Assembly: GCA_004794655.1 (NCBI GenBank) | Contig: SMMW01000521.1 | Span: 2,327,001 to 2,391,000, forward strand | Source: Marisa cornuarietis | Lineage: Eukaryota; Mollusca; Gastropoda; Architaenioglossa; Ampullariidae | Length of the DNA stretch: 64,000 bases | Reading direction: 5' to 3' | Shown here: positions 59,938 through 64,000 of the stretch, piece by piece | Layout: every line of letters begins with the position of its first letter | Position numbering within the stretch: the stretch's first letter is position 1 | Notes under the pieces: generated by a model | Databases searched by the model: none | Seen by the model: the letters and a program-made list of their open reading frames with translations, nothing else | What the model was told of the DNA's origin: nothing | Made by a program: the position numbers and the translations under genes

Positions 59938-60198
59938 TTTTGATTTGTACGACGTACATTGAGGAAAGAGACACATTCTCAAAGATCTTGTTATTTGCTG
60001 TGCACTCGACTAATATCTTGTCTTCTCCACGCGCTGTAGACAGTGTACAGGTGCTGGTATTCATGTCATCAGTCCTATTGTCACACGTGATGTTCCAGAA
60101 AAACACGGCTGATGGGTAGACTTCAAGTGCCGTACAGACCAACACAGTCTCTCCCGATGCTTTAGTGAAGCTGCTGATGTACATTCCTGAGGGACCAT
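59938..60198 (-). CDS. Gene A exon 6: membrane-proximal C-type Ig domain
   Basis: 261 nt, phase 1; acceptor TTCAAG, donor AAAA|GTAAGA. VLVCTALEVYPSAVFFWNIT, NTSTCTLSTA and VECTANN define the domain. Confidence 0.85.
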
Positions 60199-60443
60199 CT
60201 TGAAAACGATGTTGAAATTCCGACGTGTAACAAAGTAAGATTGTGACCTATTTATATTTTTCCTTTATCTTGTTTATTTTTTATGGATTAATATTAAAAC
60301 AGATGATCCAAAGGTTTTGCGTTTTTGCGAACAAAAATATACACATAAATATAAAGGTGGCAGAAAAAGAAAAGAAAGATATATATACGACGTCTTTAAA
60401 AAAAATGTAATAGTAAGTAAAACTTGACAGAACCTTTACTTAC

Positions 60444-60683
60444 GCATTACTCTCACATTGTATACAGCTTGTTTACTGATTACTCCCCATATAAGATGAC
60501 AAACAGCAGCTGTGCCGCTTCTTTCTCTACTGACATTTTCGACGGTCAAATGGTTGTTATCCGAGTCAGACCAGGCAATGTGTGCTGGGGGTTGCCCCAT
60601 CTTTGATGTATAGCACGTGCAGTTGATTCTGAACCCTTCCAGAACCGTTTCTGGACAGTTGTGCTTGGGTACCTCTGGCTGCT
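60444..60683 (-). CDS. Gene A exon 5: C-type Ig domain
   Basis: 240 nt, phase 1; acceptor TGTGCAG, donor C|GTAAGT. HNCPETVLEGFRINCTC, AHIAWSD and AAVCHLIWG give the C...W...C pattern. Confidence 0.84.
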
Positions 60684-60797
60684 CTGCACAATTTTATTAC
60701 CTTTTTAATATAGAAATCTATTGTTAAACATGCTTATGTAATAGAGACATTTGGCTGCTAGAATTCGTGTTTAAAATATTTAAAGGTAATAAGATAC

Positions 60798-60981
60798 CAA
60801 TGCGAAGTGTTTTTGACAAGTGATCCGCTGGGTGTGAAGTTAATGTGACGCTGTAGGTATAATCGCCATCATCGACAGGCATATCCACCTCGAACGTGCA
60901 GTTTCGTCTTTTGTAGTAGACAGAACCACGCTTGACAGATGTCATGCGGCCTTGTAAATGAGTCAGGTCACGTGCTCCACT
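60798..60981 (-). CDS. Gene A exon 4: split Ig-like domain 2, second half
   Basis: 184 nt, phase 0 to 1; acceptor TATGCAG, donor ATTG|GTATCT. YYKRRNCTFEVDMPVDDGDY and HPADHLSKTLRI. Confidence 0.83.
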
Positions 60982-61419
60982 CTGCATACGATTACATTTT
61001 AAAACTACAATTCCGTTACACCAATAGTATTTTAACAATCTAAAAAAAAACAGCACCGTAAATTATTTTTCTCTGCGCGCTGTTTTTAAAAATAGATTTA
61101 CTCAGTTTCATTAACAGAATTGATTATTACTTTAATGATTATTTTAATTCATGGCAAATGGACAATTATTAAATGAGAGAAGCAGTTCTAACCAGTAAGT
61201 TAATCGAAAAGATGTAGCACAGTATAATCAGGCTTAACCTATACGATGGTTTCTTAGAACTACTTTGAATTCCTTTCATGTTACAATTACCCCTTAAATA
61301 TGTAACTGTGATTTAGAAATAAAGAGATGGTACTAAGGTTTTACTTACTTTGCACATACCTATATCGCACAGTTTACTTGAAATAAACATATTTTGAGAA
61401 GAGATGAAAAGAGCCATAC

Positions 61420-61547
61420 CTTGTACTGCAAACTCCATTTGCACATAGGAGTAATTTTAATATCCAGCCATTCGACTGTGCACACTACGAACACTTTCCA
61501 TCCAAACAGCTGTACACTGAAGCTTTCAGGGACAAGGATGCTAGGCA
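61420..61547 (-). CDS. Gene A exon 3: split Ig-like domain 2, first half
   Basis: 128 nt, phase 1 to 0; acceptor AACTCAG, donor AAG|GTATGG. SILVPESFSVQLFGWKVF and MCKWSLQYK. The first cysteine of the paralogues (PGSC/PGTC/SETC) is Phe here (PESF), so the usual domain disulphide is altered. Confidence 0.8.
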
Positions 61548-61981
61548 CTGAGTTCACAATATAATTTAAAGAACCAAAAACACAAATTGAATCTTTTTGG
61601 TGTGAAGCTTTAAAGCTTAAAACGGAATATTTAAATTGCATCGCCATTAAAATAGCAGAGTGTATGGAAAATTTGTTGAAGTAGAAGACGGGCAGAAATT
61701 GTTTTATGTGGAGCCGTGACAACACAGTGCACGACCAAAACAAATAAAACGGTTTATATTTGCTAGGGGAACATCAGGAAAACTCGATTATTCTATGTAA
61801 GGAAGTTTCTGAAGCCTCTTGAGTGCTTACTGAAACCTATCTAGCGATGCATGTTTCTAAGCACTTCACTGATTTACATATAATACACATTTAAAATCTG
61901 CATAGACCTAACGCACATAATAGGGGGAAAGATAATTAATACACGTTAGAAATCTTTCATGAATGTTTAATATCTATGTAC

Positions 61982-62326
61982 CTGTTATAAGCTGGCATGA
62001 AGAACGTTCTTGCAGGTGATAGCCTTTATTATTCAAGTAATTGTAACACTCGCACAATACATAAAGTTGGTTCCGTCGTGAGATGTTAATAATATCAAGT
62101 ACACTGCTGTAAAGTTCATTTTTCTTGTTTTTGTCTAAACGAAAGGCAGATTTATCATTAACGGTGCACGTGTTTTTAGTGCAGCCGCCAATATGTTTCT
62201 CGCGTTGAACATTGTCTTCCCTAACATACCATACAATCATATCAGTGCACTGACCGCATGTTAACTGTACAGGGGTGTGTTCATACACGTACATCGGTCC
62301 TGGTGAACAGCGTTGGATACTGAGAA
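61982..62326 (-). CDS. Gene A exon 2: V-type Ig domain
   Basis: 345 nt, phase 1; acceptor TTTTACAG, donor ACAG|GTACAT. RCSPG, LTCGQCTDMIVWYV, GGCTKNTC, VLCECY and SCQLITG; eight cysteines. Confidence 0.84.
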
Positions 62327-62936
62327 CTGTAAAATGACCAATGATCATATTAAACTCACATCACTGTGCACCAACGGAATTCGAAGGTAAACATTGGCTT
62401 GTTTAATTTTCAATAAATGATGGACAATCTATAAAAATAGTAACAAGATTGTATGTAGTAATTTAAAGTAATGCAGATTAAAGAGGACTGTTCAACTTCG
62501 AACCTACTCTAGGAATAATAGCACTTACTTTTATTCGATATTTTAACAATAGTCCTATAAAGATATATTTTTTAAAACCTTAAATGACATGTCGACATCC
62601 TTATTTTAAAATAACTTAGTATAACTTATCTCAAAGTCTGTGTAAATTTTCATCTTATAAACATCTTGCATTGTGTTTGCTAACTTCACATCTATAATAG
62701 AATTAACAATGCAATACAACACTTACATACTTGTCAATGTCTGAAACCAAAACAGGAAGGATAAATGAATGTACTAAAAGTTTCCTTCTATTTCGCCAGA
62801 TTGAGCTAAGATATCCTCTCAGCATTTCTTCTAAGCACAGACACGTACAAAGTTCATAAATCTTTATCGTAATTCATTTGTTTTAATAACATGATACTAA
62901 CATTATATTCAAAATAATAATAAACAGTTCAGGTAC

Positions 62937-62997
62937 CTGAACAACCCTTTTCAGTAAGTAGAAGAACACCGTATACTGTCCACAGTATGTGTGTCAT
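62937..62997 (-). CDS. Gene A exon 1: signal peptide
   Basis: ATG at 62997 gives MTHILWTVYGVLLLTEKGCS. 61 nt, phase 1, donor TTCAG|GTACCT. Confidence 0.8.
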
Positions 62998-63165
62998 CTT
63001 TTCTCTAACACTTTGCTATCACACGGGTTTGCTTTTTACATCAAGGAAGTGACCAGACAGCTAGTAGTCGATGCTCTGACAAAAGTCGAACCGCACACTG
63101 CAGTACGTGTATAAAGAATATTTGAGACCATTTTATCTTCCGACACTCAGTGAGATAGACTCAAT

Positions 63166-63174
63166 CACTTCCTC
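63166..63174 (-). promoter_or_regulatory. ETS/PU.1-like site upstream of gene A
   Basis: GAGGAAGTG on the minus strand about 170 bases upstream of the ATG; a second core, AAGGAAGTG, lies on the plus strand at 63043-63051. The flanking sequence is conserved with the site upstream of gene B. Confidence 0.45.
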
Positions 63175-63434
63175 TGTTTGTGAAACTCTGGCGAATAAAT
63201 ATGTTAACATCAGTAGAAAGAAAATTATTGCGCAATTAAAGTAGTGCATTATTTTTTATATTCTGTAAGCCTGCTTATAAAGAAGTACATCAAAGCATAC
63301 CTATACACTACTGTAGATATTTGTAAAGTTTATTTTGTTTTTATGCAATGACGTGAATTATTTGTTTCTGCTTTTTTTTCCTTTTGATGCGCGTATGTTC
63401 ACCGCTACACGAGCGCGCGGGGAGTTAGTCTGAC

Positions 63435-63668
63435 GGTGTGTGGGCTGTTTCCTTGGAAGATTAACTTAATGTTGTTGAATGCCTTAAATGTCAGAAAGAT
63501 CAAACTGTCTTATTTTGACATTTGTAAATGTGTGGAGTTTGATGGTTGAAAAGATTAAAAGTTTTATTTACAAGCCTGTCGTTTGCATGTACAGCTCATG
63601 TATATATATATATATATCCCTCTCATTCTGTTACTCTCTCTCTCTCTCTCACGGGCACAAGCACACAG
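63435..63668. repeat. Duplicated segment shared with 30438-30660
   Basis: The partner copy lies between relic B' and gene B and supports a common origin of their 5' regions. Confidence 0.75.
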
Positions 63669-64000
63669 CCTCCACTCACTCACCCCCGTACACACACACC
63701 AAACCACACACGCATACACTCGCTTGCGAGCACTCACGCGCAGTCTCTCTCTCTTTCTCTCATTTCCACATAATCAGGCTTATTTAGGTTTTAACCCATG
63801 TTATTTTTCTAAGGGAAGTAATTTTTATGACACAAAAGAAAAACTGTTTCTTCTTCTGAAATATTTGCATCCAGTAAATCACAAGCACCGTAGAAATTTC
63901 TTTCCATCTTTCCTTCTCGCTCTTTCTTTCTTTGTACTTTTCTTTTTTCTCTCACTTTCTGTCTCGTCGTAGACTGTTGTTTCACAGCAAGTTGTAAGTT

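Larger units (their letters stand above)
57805..62997 (-). pseudogene. Receptor gene A (IgSF transmembrane family) with two lesions
   Basis: All ten family exons are present with correct splice sites: 62937-62997, 61982-62326, 61420-61547, 60798-60981, 60444-60683, 59938-60198, 59601-59710, 58703-58996, 58219-58325, 57805-57918. They total 1844 nt, one short of 615 codons. The transmembrane exon is 110 nt where the relic B' paralogue has 111, which shifts the frame to a stop at the exon end. The next exon has an in-frame TAG at 58956-58958 where gene C has CAG. The ectodomain is intact, so a soluble or short-tailed product is possible. A sequencing error could explain the first lesion but not both. 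The V domain has eight cysteines, as in gene B. Confidence 0.8.
62998..64000. other. Upstream region of gene A
   Basis: No gene seen. It contains ETS-like sites near the ATG, the segment shared with 30438-30660, and CT/CA microsatellites at about 63600-63760. Confidence 0.5.

Overview
This is eukaryotic, intron-rich, AT-rich DNA with many long microsatellites and retroelement copies. A family of transmembrane immunoglobulin-superfamily (IgSF) receptors, a secreted fibrinogen-domain (FReD) lectin and an RTE-type LINE together suggest a lophotrochozoan, most likely a gastropod mollusc. The species cannot be read from the sequence. Every gene I can support is on the minus strand, so transcription runs from high to low coordinates.

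From right to left: receptor gene A (62,997 to 57,805; ten exons, two disabling lesions); a repeat-rich spacer (57.8-51 kb) with a candidate solo LTR and SINE-like elements; a complete eight-exon gene for a secreted EGF-like/PAN/FReD lectin (50,966 to 39,281), with an RTE-like LINE flanked by a 12-bp target-site duplication in its last intron; relic P (37.3-35.4 kb); truncated receptor gene B (34,688 to about 31,383); relic B' (29.8-29.2 kb); intact receptor gene C (26,334 to 16,414) with two alternative cytoplasmic tails; a microsatellite-rich spacer (16.4-9.7 kb); receptor gene D (9,658 to 4,848, tail not found); and the 5' end of receptor gene E (1,622 to 799), which leaves the window on the left.

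The receptors share one exon plan: signal peptide (about 61 nt, phase 1), V-type Ig exon, an Ig-like domain split over two exons by a phase-0 intron, two C-type Ig exons, a transmembrane exon, then tyrosine-rich cytoplasmic exons. Splice sites and phases agree throughout gene C and give complete frames of 638 or 633 aa depending on the tail. Gene C tail 1 ends in an exact ITIM consensus (SDYFIL). Gene A's tail has an ITSM-like motif but lies behind a frameshift and a nonsense codon. Genes A and B have eight cysteines in the V-type domain, and C, D and E have six. D and E share a non-canonical GC splice donor after the signal-peptide exon.

Taken together, this looks like a tandemly duplicating cluster of cell-surface, probably immune-type receptors with births, internal deletions and pseudogenes, and a soluble lectin gene embedded in it. 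The immune role is inferred from architecture. The gene models rest on reading frames, splice consensus and comparison among paralogues inside the window; no transcript or database evidence was available.
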